Positions 25,996 through 34,630 are shown, counted from the first letter of the stretch. The stretch is 64,000 bases of DNA from Nocardioides turkmenicus (GCF_011045035.1 NZ_JAALAA010000020.1:1-64000); one strand, 5' to 3'. Notes: a model not told the origin generated them from the letters alone. Translations and numbers: made by a program.

Positions 25996-27195
25996 CTACG
26001 GCATCGGGTCGAGCCCGTGCAGCGGGAACACCGCTGTGCGAGTCGCATGGACCTGCCGGTCCAGCCACGTGCCGGGGTCGTATCCGCTTCCCCAGTCGCG
26101 GTAGGCCGGCTCACGTCCGTCCGTCATGCGCAACGGCGCGACCCTCCCGAGTCGCGTCTGCACGTGTTCGCGCCAGCCTCCTGGCACATCGAGCGTCGGC
26201 TCCAAGGGATTACCCGAGACTAGCGCAAGAAGATGGGTCCACGCGCGTGGCACGACGTCGACCACGGCATAACCGCCGCCGCCGAACGCGACCCACTTGC
26301 CCGCACACACCTCGTGGGCGAGCTCGTGGAGGGCGGCGTACGCCGCCCGCTGGCCGTCCACGCTCAGGGCCAGGTCGGCGAGCGGGTCGTCGGTGTGTGA
26401 GTCGCAGCCCTGCTGGGTCACCAGGATCTCCGGCTGGAACTCGCGGATCAGGTCGGGTACGACGGCGTGGAAGGCGCGCAGCCAGCCGTGGTCGGCGGTG
26501 CCAGGAGGCAGGGCCACGTTGACCGCGCTCCCCTCGGCGTCCGGTCCGCCGACCTCCTCGGCGAAGCCGGTGCCGGGGAAGAGCAGCTGACCGGTCTCGT
26601 GCAGCGAGATCGTCAGTACCCGCGGGTCGTTCCAGAAGGCCCGCTCGACCCCGTCGCCGTGGTGCACGTCCACGTCGACGTAGGCGACCTTCTTCACGCC
26701 CTGGTCGAGGAGCCACTGGATGCCGGCGGCTACGTCGTTGTAGATGCAGAAGCCGGCGGCGCGGCCACGCATCGCGTGGTGGAGGCCGCCCATGATGTTG
26801 GCGCTGTGGAGGCTCTCGCCGGAATAGACCTGGCGGCAGGCCTCGATGCTCGCGCCGACGATGTGGGCGCTGGCGTCGTGGATGTGCGGGAAGACCGGAT
26901 CGTCCTCGGTGCCGAGCCCGTGGACGAGGTCCGGGTCGCCGCTCCGGCCGGCCCTGATGACCGCCTCGATGTAGCTCTCGTCGTGGACGGTGAGCAGCTG
27001 CTCCGGGGTGCCCATCGGCGCCTCGACGACCTTCAGGTGGTCGAGCACCCCGAGCTCGTCGGCCAGTCGCATCGTCAGGTCCACCCGGATCGGCGCCATC
27101 GGATGGGTCGGGCCGAAGTCGTAGTCGGCCAGGCTCTCGTCGAAGACGACCGTCGAGTGGCCCTGGCAGGTGTTCGGCCCTGTGGTCGTCGTCAT
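25996..27195 (-). CDS. acuC: Acetoin utilization protein AcuC (class I histone deacetylase family)
   Basis: This 399-residue zinc hydrolase of the HDAC superfamily has the catalytic histidines and metal ligands in GGLHHAMRGRAAGFCIYNDVAAGI and VAYVDVDVHHGDGVERAFW, plus the late Asp and Tyr motifs QQGCDSHTDDPLADL and AFGGGGYAV. AcuC enzymes deacetylate lysines, classically of acetyl-CoA synthetase, which this window also encodes. The ATG before TTTTGPNTCQGHS is chosen; the open frame upstream overlaps the trp leader region. Confidence 0.9.
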   Translation of the reverse strand: MTTTTGPNTCQGHSTVVFDESLADYDFGPTHPMAPIRVDLTMRLADELGVLDHLKVVEAPMGTPEQLLTVHDESYIEAVIRAGRSGDPDLVHGLGTEDDPVFPHIHDASAHIVGASIEACRQVYSGESLHSANIMGGLHHAMRGRAAGFCIYNDVAAGIQWLLDQGVKKVAYVDVDVHHGDGVERAFWNDPRVLTISLHETGQLLFPGTGFAEEVGGPDAEGSAVNVALPPGTADHGWLRAFHAVVPDLIREFQPEILVTQQGCDSHTDDPLADLALSVDGQRAAYAALHELAHEVCAGKWVAFGGGGYAVVDVVPRAWTHLLALVSGNPLEPTLDVPGGWREHVQTRLGRVAPLRMTDGREPAYRDWGSGYDPGTWLDRQVHATRTAVFPLHGLDPMP

Positions 27196-27222
27196 GGGCC
27201 ACACGGTAGCCGTGAGGTGTGA

Positions 27223-27228
27223 GACACT
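27223..27228 (+). promoter_or_regulatory. Possible -10 element for a leaderless trp leader transcript
   Basis: GACACT ends 6 bp before the leader-peptide GTG. If transcription starts at or near that GTG, the leader peptide would be translated from a leaderless mRNA. This would explain why GGAG sits too close to the GTG to be a normal ribosome site. The hexamer is a poor match to TANNNT and no -35 is clear. Confidence 0.25.
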
Positions 27229-27234
27229 GGAGAG

Positions 27235-27276
27235 GTGTTCAGCATTCGTTCCACTCAGTGGTGGCCCGCCTCCTAG
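27235..27276 (+). CDS. trpL: trp leader peptide (13 residues, tandem Trp codons)
   Basis: Starting at GTG the peptide reads MFSIRSTQWWPAS and ends at TAG, with two adjacent TGG codons at 27259-27264. It lies 106 bp upstream of trpS. The Trp codons sit just before segment 1 of an attenuator, so a ribosome starved of Trp-tRNA would stall there and free segment 2. This is the classical ribosome-mediated attenuation layout, known from memory for the auxiliary trpRS1 of Streptomyces coelicolor. Confidence 0.88.
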   Translation: MFSIRSTQWWPAS

Positions 27277-27336
27277 GCGGTCCATCCGATTGTTGAGCAC
27301 TCACATCAGGCCGCCTGCGGGCGGCCTCCTTCGTTT
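27266..27336 (+). promoter_or_regulatory. Transcription attenuator of trpS (segments 1-4)
   Basis: Segment 1 CCGCC (27266-27270) pairs with segment 2 GGCGG (27276-27280). Segment 2, extended to AGGCGG (27275-27280), pairs equally well with segment 3 CCGCCT (27311-27316) as antiterminator. Segments 3 and 4 form a perfect 8-bp terminator stem, AGGCCGCC/GGCGGCCT (27308-27327), with a TGCG loop and the tail CCTTCGTTT. The folds are mutually exclusive and the Trp codons lie next to segment 1. Confidence 0.88.
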
Positions 27337-27382
27337 GTGAACGTCGCTGACCCGTGGGCCTTCTTCACACGAAAGGTTCACC

Positions 27383-28336
27383 ATGACCAAGCGACTCTCC
27401 CTCATCACACCCTCCGGCCGGCTCACCCTCGGCAACCTGCTCGGCGCGCTGCGGCCGATGGGGGCAACGGCCGGCTCCTCGGCCTTCTACGGGCTCTCCG
27501 ACCTGCACGCGCTGACGCTGCCGCACGAACCGTCGGTGCTGCGTACGCGGACGGAGGAGATGGCTCTCCTCCTGATGGCCTCCGGGCTCGAACCGGCCAC
27601 CTTGTTCATCCAGTCCCACGTCCCTGCGCACCGGTCGCTCAGCTATCTGCTCGAGTGCGTGGCGCACACCGGCGAGCTGGGGCGGATGATCCAGTTCAAG
27701 GAGAAGTCACGCCGCGTCGGGGCGTCGGTACGCGCCTCGCTGTTCACCTATCCGGTGCTCATGGCGGCCGACATCCTGCTCTACGGTGCGGCTGAAGTGC
27801 CGGTCGGCGACGACCAGCGGCAGCACGTCGAGCTCGCCCGCGACATCGCGATCCGGTTCAACACGACGTACGGCAAGGTCTTCACGGTTCCCCAGGCCGT
27901 GCATCCTGCTGCCGGAGCCCGGATCATGGATCTGGCCGAGCCGACGCGCAAGATGTCGAAGTCGGCCGGCGACACGCACCCCGGCTCGATCTTCCTGCTC
28001 GACGATGCCGACGTCGTACGTCGCAAGGTGGCTCGCGCGGTCACCGACTCGGCCGGGGACGTCTCCCGGGATCCGGAGCGGCCGGGGGTGACCAACCTGA
28101 TCGACATCCTCGAGGCCTGCGGCGGGTCTGCGGCCGGGCTCTCGGGCTACGGCGCGCTGAAGTCGGCGGTCACCGACGCCGTCGTCAGCGAGCTCGAGCC
28201 GATCCAGAAGCGCTACCGCGAGCTCGCCGCCGACCGGGCGTACGTGACGGAGGTCTATGCCGCGGGAGCCGCACGGTGCCGGGAGGTGACCGCTCCAGTC
28301 CTGGCCGCGGCGGAGGCGGCGATCGGGCTGGCCTGA
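27383..28336 (+). CDS. trpS: Tryptophanyl-tRNA synthetase, inducible/auxiliary type (TrpRS1-like)
   Basis: This 317-residue class I synthetase charges tRNA-Trp. The HIGH-equivalent is TLGN in TPSGRLTLGNLLGAL (residues 9-23), and KMSKS is at 190-194 (RKMSKSAG). Aligned from memory to the Bacillus stearothermophilus enzyme, Gln9 is Thr here while His43 is retained as His in LSDLHALTL. Control by a trp attenuator and the neighbourhood match S. coelicolor SCO3334, the indolmycin-resistant auxiliary enzyme. Whether a second trpS exists elsewhere cannot be seen. GAAAGG serves as ribosome site. Confidence 0.93.
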   Translation: MTKRLSLITPSGRLTLGNLLGALRPMGATAGSSAFYGLSDLHALTLPHEPSVLRTRTEEMALLLMASGLEPATLFIQSHVPAHRSLSYLLECVAHTGELGRMIQFKEKSRRVGASVRASLFTYPVLMAADILLYGAAEVPVGDDQRQHVELARDIAIRFNTTYGKVFTVPQAVHPAAGARIMDLAEPTRKMSKSAGDTHPGSIFLLDDADVVRRKVARAVTDSAGDVSRDPERPGVTNLIDILEACGGSAAGLSGYGALKSAVTDAVVSELEPIQKRYRELAADRAYVTEVYAAGAARCREVTAPVLAAAEAAIGLA

Positions 28337-28347
28337 GGGCGGCTGGC

Positions 28348-28428
28348 CCCGCTGTAACACGTCGTTCGTAGGACTACCCGCCCTGTCTGAACGGGCGAGA
28401 AGTCCTACGAACGACGTGTTACAGCGGG
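28348..28428. terminator. Perfect 28-bp inverted repeat with nested stem between convergent trpS and narK
   Basis: Arms 28348-28375 (CCCGCTGTAACACGTCGTTC...) and 28401-28428 are exact complements. The 25-nt loop holds an inner CGCCC/GGGCG stem. It lies between convergent genes and can terminate both, but it is far longer than a normal terminator and lacks U tracts, so it may also be a REP-like element. Confidence 0.8.
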
Positions 28429-28436
28429 CGCGGCGC

Positions 28437-29888
28437 TCAGATCCGTACGTCGGCGAGCTCGCGCACCCGCTCGCCCTGCGGACGCAGGTAGACGGTGAAG
28501 GTGACCAGGGCGCAGATGGCGTAGAAGACCGTGAACGCGATGAAGGCCGACTTGGTGGCATCGAGGGGGTTGTCGACCCATGGGCTGTTGAAGGCGATCG
28601 GGATGAGGAAGCCGCCGACCGCGCCGACGGCGCCGATGATGCCGACCGCGGCGGAGGACTTCTTGGTCGCACCGACCAGCGCGGCCTCCCGCTCGACCGT
28701 ACCCGGCGTGGTGGCGAGCTCGGCCTCGCGGCGGAAGATCGCCGGGATCATCTTGTACGTCGACCCGTTGCCGATGCCGGTCGAGGCGAAGACGAGCATG
28801 AAGAAGCCCAGGAAGACCGGGAACCACGACTGGTTCTGGGTTGCGATGGTCGGGTCGGCGGACGGGTTCGGGGTGAGCTGCATCAGCGTCCACAGCACAC
28901 CGAGGGTGAACACGACCATGCCGGTGAAGGCGCCGAGGGTGACCTTCGCGCCGCCCCAGCGGTCGGCGAGCCAGCCGCCGAACGGCCGGGTCGCGGAGCC
29001 GACGAGCGCGCCGAGGAACGCGAAGTAGGCGAAGTAGATGCCGGTGCCGAGCGGCGCCGGCTCGGGCACCCAGAAGTTGAGCTTGATCAGCAGCGGCATC
29101 GCGGCGGAGTAGCCGATGAAGGAGCCGAAGGTGCCGATGTAGAGGAACGACATGATCCAGGTCTGCTTGGACTTCACGATCGAGAGCTGCTCACGCGCGG
29201 ACGACTTCGCGGAGGTGATGTTGTCCATGAAGAAGAAGGCGGCGAGGATCGCGATCACGGCCAGGGCGGCGTACACGAACGCGGCCCGCTCCAGATGGAT
29301 GCCGCCCTCGGACGCCTTGACCAGGCCGAAGATGCCCGCACCGCCGACGATGACCGGCAGCAGGAACTGGATGAGCGCGACGCCGAGGTTTCCGCCGGCG
29401 GCGTTGAGACCGAGCGCAGCCCCCTTCTTCGAGGCGGGGTAGAAGAAGTTGATGTTGGCCATCGACGAGGCGAAGTTGCCGCCGCCGAGGCCGGCGGTGG
29501 CGGCGATCAGGCAGAAGGCCCAGTAGGGGGTGGACGGCTGGGTTACGGCGTACGCGAAGCCGAGTGTCGGCACGAGCAGCAGCGCGGCCGACATCATCGT
29601 CCAGTTGCGGCCGCCGAACTTCGGCACCGCGAGGGTGTAGGGCACCCGCAGCAGCGACCCGACGAGGTTCGGGATCGCGATCAGGAAGAAGAGCTGGCTG
29701 GGGGTGAAGTCGAAGCCCTGGGCGACCAGGAAGGCCGAGGAGACCGACCAGATCAGCCAGACCGAGAAGCCGAGGTGCTCGGCGAAGATCGACCAGATCA
29801 GGTTGCGGCGGGCGGTCTTCGCCCCGGTCTCCTCCCAGAAGGTGGCGTCCTCGGGACGCCAGTCGTCGATCCAGTGGCGGCGGCTCAT
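28437..29888 (-). CDS. narK: Nitrate/nitrite transporter of the NarK family (MFS)
   Basis: This 483-residue polytopic protein has twelve hydrophobic segments and both nitrate-signature regions, ATAGLGGGNFASSMANINFFYP and GIGNGSTYKMIPAIF, with conserved Arg residues in SLLRVPY and ATRPFGG. It imports nitrate or exports nitrite. No nitrate reductase gene is in the window, so its partner lies elsewhere. The ATG with GAGGAG upstream (MSRRHWIDDW) is preferred over the longer frame starting at 29951. The 189-bp gap downstream of PhoX shows nothing else. Confidence 0.92.
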   Translation of the reverse strand: MSRRHWIDDWRPEDATFWEETGAKTARRNLIWSIFAEHLGFSVWLIWSVSSAFLVAQGFDFTPSQLFFLIAIPNLVGSLLRVPYTLAVPKFGGRNWTMMSAALLLVPTLGFAYAVTQPSTPYWAFCLIAATAGLGGGNFASSMANINFFYPASKKGAALGLNAAGGNLGVALIQFLLPVIVGGAGIFGLVKASEGGIHLERAAFVYAALAVIAILAAFFFMDNITSAKSSAREQLSIVKSKQTWIMSFLYIGTFGSFIGYSAAMPLLIKLNFWVPEPAPLGTGIYFAYFAFLGALVGSATRPFGGWLADRWGGAKVTLGAFTGMVVFTLGVLWTLMQLTPNPSADPTIATQNQSWFPVFLGFFMLVFASTGIGNGSTYKMIPAIFRREAELATTPGTVEREAALVGATKKSSAAVGIIGAVGAVGGFLIPIAFNSPWVDNPLDATKSAFIAFTVFYAICALVTFTVYLRPQGERVRELADVRI

Positions 29889-30077
29889 GATGGGCTCCTC
29901 AGATGCGGCAGTCGGCGAGATATCACCCACCATCGCCAGCCCAGGTTTCAACAGCCGCCAACCCTCGCGTGCGAGCCCGTCAACTTCCTCTCACGGCCTC
30001 ACAGGACTCACAACCTCACGTCAGACCTGGACAGCGAGGCCGGAACGGGCGGCCCGAGCCGCCCGCCCCGTGAGCCC

Positions 30078-31535
30078 TCAGCCGAGGTAGCGCTCCCACG
30101 GACCGGTGATGGCCAGGGTGTAGCCGGGGTCCTGCATGTTGACGAAGAGCACCCGGCCGTCGGGCGAGAAGCAGGGGCCGCAGAACTCGGAGTCGTTCAG
30201 GTCGTTGCGTGCGATGGCGTACGCCGGGCCACCAGGGAACGCACCGAGCACGTGCGAGGCGCCGCTGCCGTCCTCGGCGAGCACCAGCGAGCCCCAGGGG
30301 GTGACCGTGACGTTGTCGGGGCCGTCGAAGGTGAGGTCCCCGTACTTCGGTGCCGGGGCATCGTCCTCGGACTGCGTCTGGTGCGGGAAGTACGTCACCA
30401 GCTGGATGGTCTCCGCCTCGTAGTCGTAGAACCAGACCATGCCGTCGTGCGGCGACGCGTCGGCGGGCATGTCACCCTCCTCCCACGCGTAGGAGTTGAC
30501 CACGTAGACGCCCTCGTCGGTGCCCCACACACCCTCGAACTTGCGGCCGCGGGTGACCTCGCCGTCGGCGAACTGCTCCCGGCAGGGAGTCTCCTGGGCG
30601 TCACGCTCGGGGACCGTCTTCCACCTCACCGGGAAGGGCTGACCCATCTGCGCGGACGTCAGGTAGGCGACGTCCGGCAGGACCGAACCGTCGGGAAGGA
30701 TGATCTGCATCGCGGCGAGCGTGCCCGCATCATCGGCCAGCGAGGTGAGCACGCCCGGACCGAGCCGTACGCCGGCCGGAGCGGTCCAGCGGTAGAAGAG
30801 CCCGTTGGGCTCGTCGGCGTCCTCCGACAGGTACACGCGGGTGCGGCTCTTGTCGATCGCCAGGGCCTCGTGGTCGTAGCGGCCGAACGCCTTGATCGGA
30901 CGCGGGTCGGCCGAGCCGTCGGCCCAGACCTCGAAGACGTAGCCGTGGTCCTTCTCGTAGACGCCGGTGCTGCCGTCCTCGCCCTCCCACTCCTCGCCGG
31001 CGTCGTTGACGGTCTCCTCGCAGGTCAGCCAGGTCCCCCACGGCGTCGGGCCGCCGGCACAGTTGGTCGAGGTGCCGGAGATGGCGACGAACTCGCCGAA
31101 GTTGGCGCCGCCGGCGTCGGTGGTGATCACGGTGCAGCCGCCCGAGGGCGCACCCGGGTCGTAGACGGTGCCCTCGACGAGCGGGACCGGGATGCCCTCA
31201 CCGGGCTCGATCTCGTGGTTCTGGATCAGCGTGTAGCGCCCTCGCTTGCCGCCGAGCACCATCATCCCATCGTGGTTGGACGGCGTCTTCTCCCCCGACT
31301 CAAGGGTGGTCTCGCCGGCGGAGGTGACGATGGCGTACGTGAATCCCTCGGCGAGCGCCAGGATCCCCTTGGGGTCGTCGACGAGCGGCGGGAACGGCTC
31401 GCGGGCACGCTTGCGGCCAGGGGCGCCGGGTCGCCCGGGCTTCGCCTCGGCAAGAGCGGGAACGGCACCGGCGACGGCCAGGCCGACCCCGGCCGCGGCT
31501 CCTCCGGTGAGCAGGGAGCGTCGAGTTGCGGACAT
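30078..31535 (-). CDS. phoX: Tat-exported PhoX/DUF839 family phosphatase
   Basis: This 485-residue secreted protein has a twin-arginine signal (MSATRRSLLTGGAAAGVGLAVAGAVPALAEA). The mature part is a PhoX-type beta-propeller: HDGMMVLGGKRGRYTLIQNHE, TWLTCEETVND, GRYDHEALAIDKSRTRVYLSEDAD, FDGPDNVTVTPWGSLVLAEDG and CGPCFSPDGRVLFVN. PhoX enzymes are Ca/Fe-dependent alkaline phosphatases that release phosphate from organic esters, so this is probably a phosphate-scavenging enzyme. The ATG has GAGGAG upstream. No PHO box was identified with confidence. Confidence 0.87.
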   Translation of the reverse strand: MSATRRSLLTGGAAAGVGLAVAGAVPALAEAKPGRPGAPGRKRAREPFPPLVDDPKGILALAEGFTYAIVTSAGETTLESGEKTPSNHDGMMVLGGKRGRYTLIQNHEIEPGEGIPVPLVEGTVYDPGAPSGGCTVITTDAGGANFGEFVAISGTSTNCAGGPTPWGTWLTCEETVNDAGEEWEGEDGSTGVYEKDHGYVFEVWADGSADPRPIKAFGRYDHEALAIDKSRTRVYLSEDADEPNGLFYRWTAPAGVRLGPGVLTSLADDAGTLAAMQIILPDGSVLPDVAYLTSAQMGQPFPVRWKTVPERDAQETPCREQFADGEVTRGRKFEGVWGTDEGVYVVNSYAWEEGDMPADASPHDGMVWFYDYEAETIQLVTYFPHQTQSEDDAPAPKYGDLTFDGPDNVTVTPWGSLVLAEDGSGASHVLGAFPGGPAYAIARNDLNDSEFCGPCFSPDGRVLFVNMQDPGYTLAITGPWERYLG

Positions 31536-31673
31536 GGGTTGGAACTCCTCAGAGTTTCGTAGGGGAACCCGTGACAGGTCTCGACCCTCTACCCAAGCCA
31601 TGCCGCGACACCGGCACGTCCGCCCGAGGTGAACCTCAGGCGACAGCACTGTGAAACGTACGCCAGTGGAGGC

Positions 31674-31847
31674 TCAGGCCGCTCCGAACAGGCCTGACAG
31701 CCCGACGTTGCGGACGCCGCCAGGACGACCGCTCTCCCACGCGTACCCACACCTGCAGCACATCAGCCGCCGGCGGCCCCCCGCCGAACGCGCGAGAACC
31801 CGGATCTCCTCGTCTTCGGTGCACTTGGCACACATAGCCGAAGTCAT
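31674..31847 (-). CDS. Small zinc-ribbon protein
   Basis: This 57-residue protein has two CxxC knuckles (MCAKCTED and MCCRCGYAW, about 22 residues apart) that probably bind one zinc. The C-terminus is Gly-rich and hydrophobic. An in-frame GTG at 31865 would add six residues. The function is unknown; the fold suggests binding to nucleic acid or protein. Coding status is supported by the spaced Cys pairs but by little else. Confidence 0.6.
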   Translation of the reverse strand: MTSAMCAKCTEDEEIRVLARSAGGRRRLMCCRCGYAWESGRPGGVRNVGLSGLFGAA

Positions 31848-31963
31848 CGAGTGAACACCTCGCACTTCTTACATGAACAGAGTCTGTACAACTCTCCCCA
31901 GGGTGACACAGGGACGGGCCTGTCCCCCAGTTGAGAACGTCCTGTAGCCGAACTGTGAAGGCG

Positions 31964-32914
31964 CTATTGACCAGGTGGAACGTCCTCTGAGTTGGCCACC
32001 CCGTAGGGGATGTGGACGCCGGCGATCGACTCGAGCGCCTCGTCCAGATGGGTCGTCTGGTCGTCGAAGAAGATCAGCGGGCGGAGCACCCGGAGCACGC
32101 GTACCTTCTCCACGCCTCCCAGGAAGAAGGCCTCGTTGACGTAGACGTCCCAGGACTGCAGCGACCGGATCGCCCGCTCGTGGGCCGGGGCGCCGCGGGC
32201 GGTGACCAGCGCGATCCGCAGCCGCGGCTCGTAGCTCGGGTCCTCCAGGCGGCGCTGCTCCTCGATCTGCTGGATCCGGTTGAGGTCGCGCAGCAGCGGC
32301 TGCAGCGGGCCGGGCTCGAGCGGCTCCGCCTTCCGGCTCGCCTCGTAGTCCCGGTATCTCTCGATGCCCTCCTCGCGGAAGACACGTTCGGAACCGTCGT
32401 CGGCGAGCACGCCGTCGAAGTCGAAGGCGACGACGACGGAGCGGTCGGAGTCGTCGTACGTCGCCGCCGACGGCAGCACGTGACCGGCCGGGAAGCCCTC
32501 GCGGTTGGCCGCGATGACGTCGTCCCGATTGCCGCTGAGGAACAGCGACATGTCGAGCGCACCGATGTAGCGGTGGGGCGAGCGGCCCTGGGTGAAGACG
32601 GCGCGGGTCATCGGCAGGCCGTGGTGCTCGATCGAGCGCATCACTCGCAGCCCGGTGTTGGGGTCGTTCCGCGAGACCACGATGACCTCGACGAGACCGT
32701 CGTCGGCGTCGTCGGCCAGGTCGTTGAGGCTCAGCAGCCGCTTGATGAACGGGAACGCGACGCCGGGCCGAAGCGGGTCGTCGATGCGTTCGTCCTGGTA
32801 GCGGCGGTAGGCCTCCTCGCCGTGCTCGCGGAAGTAGGCATCCGACTCGGTCAGGTCGAAGAGCGCGCTCGACGCGATCCCCACGACCAGCCGCCCACTC
32901 AGCTCGTATCCCAC
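31964..32914 (-). CDS. Cytosolic 5'-nucleotidase family protein (cN-I type)
   Basis: This 316-residue protein contains the HAD-type motif VVAFDFDGVLADDGSE in its second half, preceded by the cN-I family N-terminus ELSGRLVVGIASSALFDLTESD and followed by ALVTARGAPAHERA and IFFDDQTTH. cN-I enzymes hydrolyse AMP or deoxynucleoside monophosphates; bacterial members are uncharacterised. The GTG giving MGYELSGRLVVG is chosen because the family starts there, and an in-frame start at 32944 is possible. Confidence 0.75.
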   Translation of the reverse strand: MGYELSGRLVVGIASSALFDLTESDAYFREHGEEAYRRYQDERIDDPLRPGVAFPFIKRLLSLNDLADDADDGLVEVIVVSRNDPNTGLRVMRSIEHHGLPMTRAVFTQGRSPHRYIGALDMSLFLSGNRDDVIAANREGFPAGHVLPSAATYDDSDRSVVVAFDFDGVLADDGSERVFREEGIERYRDYEASRKAEPLEPGPLQPLLRDLNRIQQIEEQRRLEDPSYEPRLRIALVTARGAPAHERAIRSLQSWDVYVNEAFFLGGVEKVRVLRVLRPLIFFDDQTTHLDEALESIAGVHIPYGVANSEDVPPGQ

Positions 32915-33075
32915 GCTCCGCAACCTACCGGTCGGGACCGGCACAGGGTCGTTGCCAGATCAACTCAGGTCCGCCATAGTTCGCGCCAGCGTCCTCGTGG
33001 CACCGGCCACTTCTCTCGGGGAGGCCGCTTCTCCATTTCCAAGATCCCCCTTCCCCTGGAGGAGAAGTACGTCTC

Positions 33076-34521
33076 ATGAGCATCACACGAAGCCTGAGTC
33101 TCGCCGCCGGAACCGCGGCCCTGGCAGCCTTGACCGCCACCACCGTCGCCGCCGTCCCCGCCACCGCGGCGACCGGTGCCGACGCGGGCCTGGGCGCGCC
33201 GAGCGTGGTCGCCGATGGTCTCAACAACCCCTACTCGCTCGCCTGGGGCGCCCACGGCAAGCTCTGGCTCACCGAGAAGAGCGGCCGGTCGGTCCTCAGC
33301 GTGGACCCCGCCACCGGCGCGAAGAGCACCTTGCTGGACCTCTCCACCCAGGCCGTCTCCAGCGGCCAGGACGGAGTGCTCGGTCTGGCCGTGGAGCCGT
33401 CGGTCACCAGCAACAGCCGCGGCTACGCGTACGTCTCCTACACCTACGACTCCGGCCAGGCCGAGGAGTCCACGGGTGAGACCCGGCGCACCAAGATCGT
33501 CCGCTACAGCTACGACGACGCGACGAAGAAGCTGGTCCGTCCGACCACGATCATCTCCGGGCTTCCGGGCAGCATCGACCACCAGGCCGGCCGGCTGCTG
33601 ATCGGTCCCGACGGGAAGCTCTACTACTCGATCGGCGACCAGGGCACCAACCAGTACTCCCTCGCCTGCCGTCAGAACCAGGCCCAGACCCTGCCCACCG
33701 CGGCCGAGGTCGCCGCGAAGGACTGGTTCGCCTACCAGGGCAAGACCCTGCGCCTGAACCGCGACGGCTCCATCCCGGTCGACAACCCGACGATCGACGG
33801 CGTACGCAGCCACATCTGGACCTACGGGCACCGCAACCCGCAGGGCTTCGCCTTCACCGCCTCCGGCAAGCTCCTCGAGGCCGAGCACGGCCCGAAGACC
33901 GACGACGAGCTCAACGTGCTCCGGCCCGGCGGCAACTACGGCTGGCCCAACGTCGCCGGCTACCAGGACGACCAGTCGGCGTACGTCTACGGCGACTGGA
34001 GCGCCTCCTCGCCCACGCCCTGCGCCGAGCTGACGCACTCGGACTTCGAGATCCACGAGGACGTACCGACGTGGAAGGAGTCGGAGTTCACCGAGCGCTT
34101 CCACGAGCCGCTGGACACCTTCGGGACCTCGGTCACCTGGGACCACGACTTCACCGGCGCCCCGTGCGACGCGTCGGGTCTCTACTACATCTGCTACCCG
34201 ACCATCGCGCCCTCGAGCCTGACCTACTACAAGCCGGCCGTCGGCCGGGCGATGCCGGGCTGGGAGAACTCGGTGATCATGACCAGCCTCAAGGACGGCA
34301 CGATCTACCGCCTCGCCCTGAACACGATCGAGACCGACGTGGTCGCGGTCGAGCCGCTCTACACCGACCAGGACCGGTTCCGCGCCACCATCGTCAGTCC
34401 CGACGGGAAGACGGTCTACGCGATCACCGACACCGCCGGCCTCGTACGCGGCGAGGGCGACGCCCCGACCACCGACCTGACCCACCCGGGATCGCTGCTC
34501 GCCTTCCCGGTCACCAACTGA
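33076..34521 (+). CDS. Secreted PQQ-type glucose/sorbosone dehydrogenase-like protein
   Basis: This 481-residue exported protein has a signal peptide (LAAGTAALAALTATTVAAVPATAA) and a six-bladed propeller typical of GSDH-family enzymes: NPYSLAWGAHGKLWLTEKSG, GQDGVLGLAVEPS, DHQAGRLLIGPDGKLYYSIGDQG, YGHRNPQGFAF and EAEHGPKTDDELN. GSDH enzymes oxidise sugars extracellularly with PQQ. Whether the cofactor is used here is not evident, and no PQQ biosynthesis genes are present. It is followed by a strong hairpin. Confidence 0.87.
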   Translation: MSITRSLSLAAGTAALAALTATTVAAVPATAATGADAGLGAPSVVADGLNNPYSLAWGAHGKLWLTEKSGRSVLSVDPATGAKSTLLDLSTQAVSSGQDGVLGLAVEPSVTSNSRGYAYVSYTYDSGQAEESTGETRRTKIVRYSYDDATKKLVRPTTIISGLPGSIDHQAGRLLIGPDGKLYYSIGDQGTNQYSLACRQNQAQTLPTAAEVAAKDWFAYQGKTLRLNRDGSIPVDNPTIDGVRSHIWTYGHRNPQGFAFTASGKLLEAEHGPKTDDELNVLRPGGNYGWPNVAGYQDDQSAYVYGDWSASSPTPCAELTHSDFEIHEDVPTWKESEFTERFHEPLDTFGTSVTWDHDFTGAPCDASGLYYICYPTIAPSSLTYYKPAVGRAMPGWENSVIMTSLKDGTIYRLALNTIETDVVAVEPLYTDQDRFRATIVSPDGKTVYAITDTAGLVRGEGDAPTTDLTHPGSLLAFPVTN

Positions 34522-34536
34522 GGTAGGCCTCTCCCC

Positions 34537-34566
34537 GGGCCGGGTCGCCAGCAGGCTGCCCGGCCC
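34537..34566 (+). terminator. Hairpin terminator after the sugar dehydrogenase gene
   Basis: A perfect 8-bp GC stem (GGGCCGGG / CCCGGCCC) with a 14-nt loop starts 15 bp after the stop codon and is followed by GTTGTGGT. Confidence 0.7.
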
Positions 34567-34630
34567 GTTGTGGTCATGGGCATGACGAGACGTGAATCGG
34601 GGTACTGAACAGGTGGCCTAGGAGGTCGTT

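Noticed and set aside
28416..31562. A 1048-residue open frame on the plus strand
   Set aside because: It lies antisense to narK and the PhoX-type gene, is highly charged and Asp/Glu/Arg/Gly-rich, and matches no family. It is a GC-bias shadow.
31911..31927. Palindrome GGGACGGGCCTGTCCC as an operator
   Set aside because: It is imperfect, lies downstream of the 5'-nucleotidase gene and is more likely a small terminator stem. No matching regulator is nearby.
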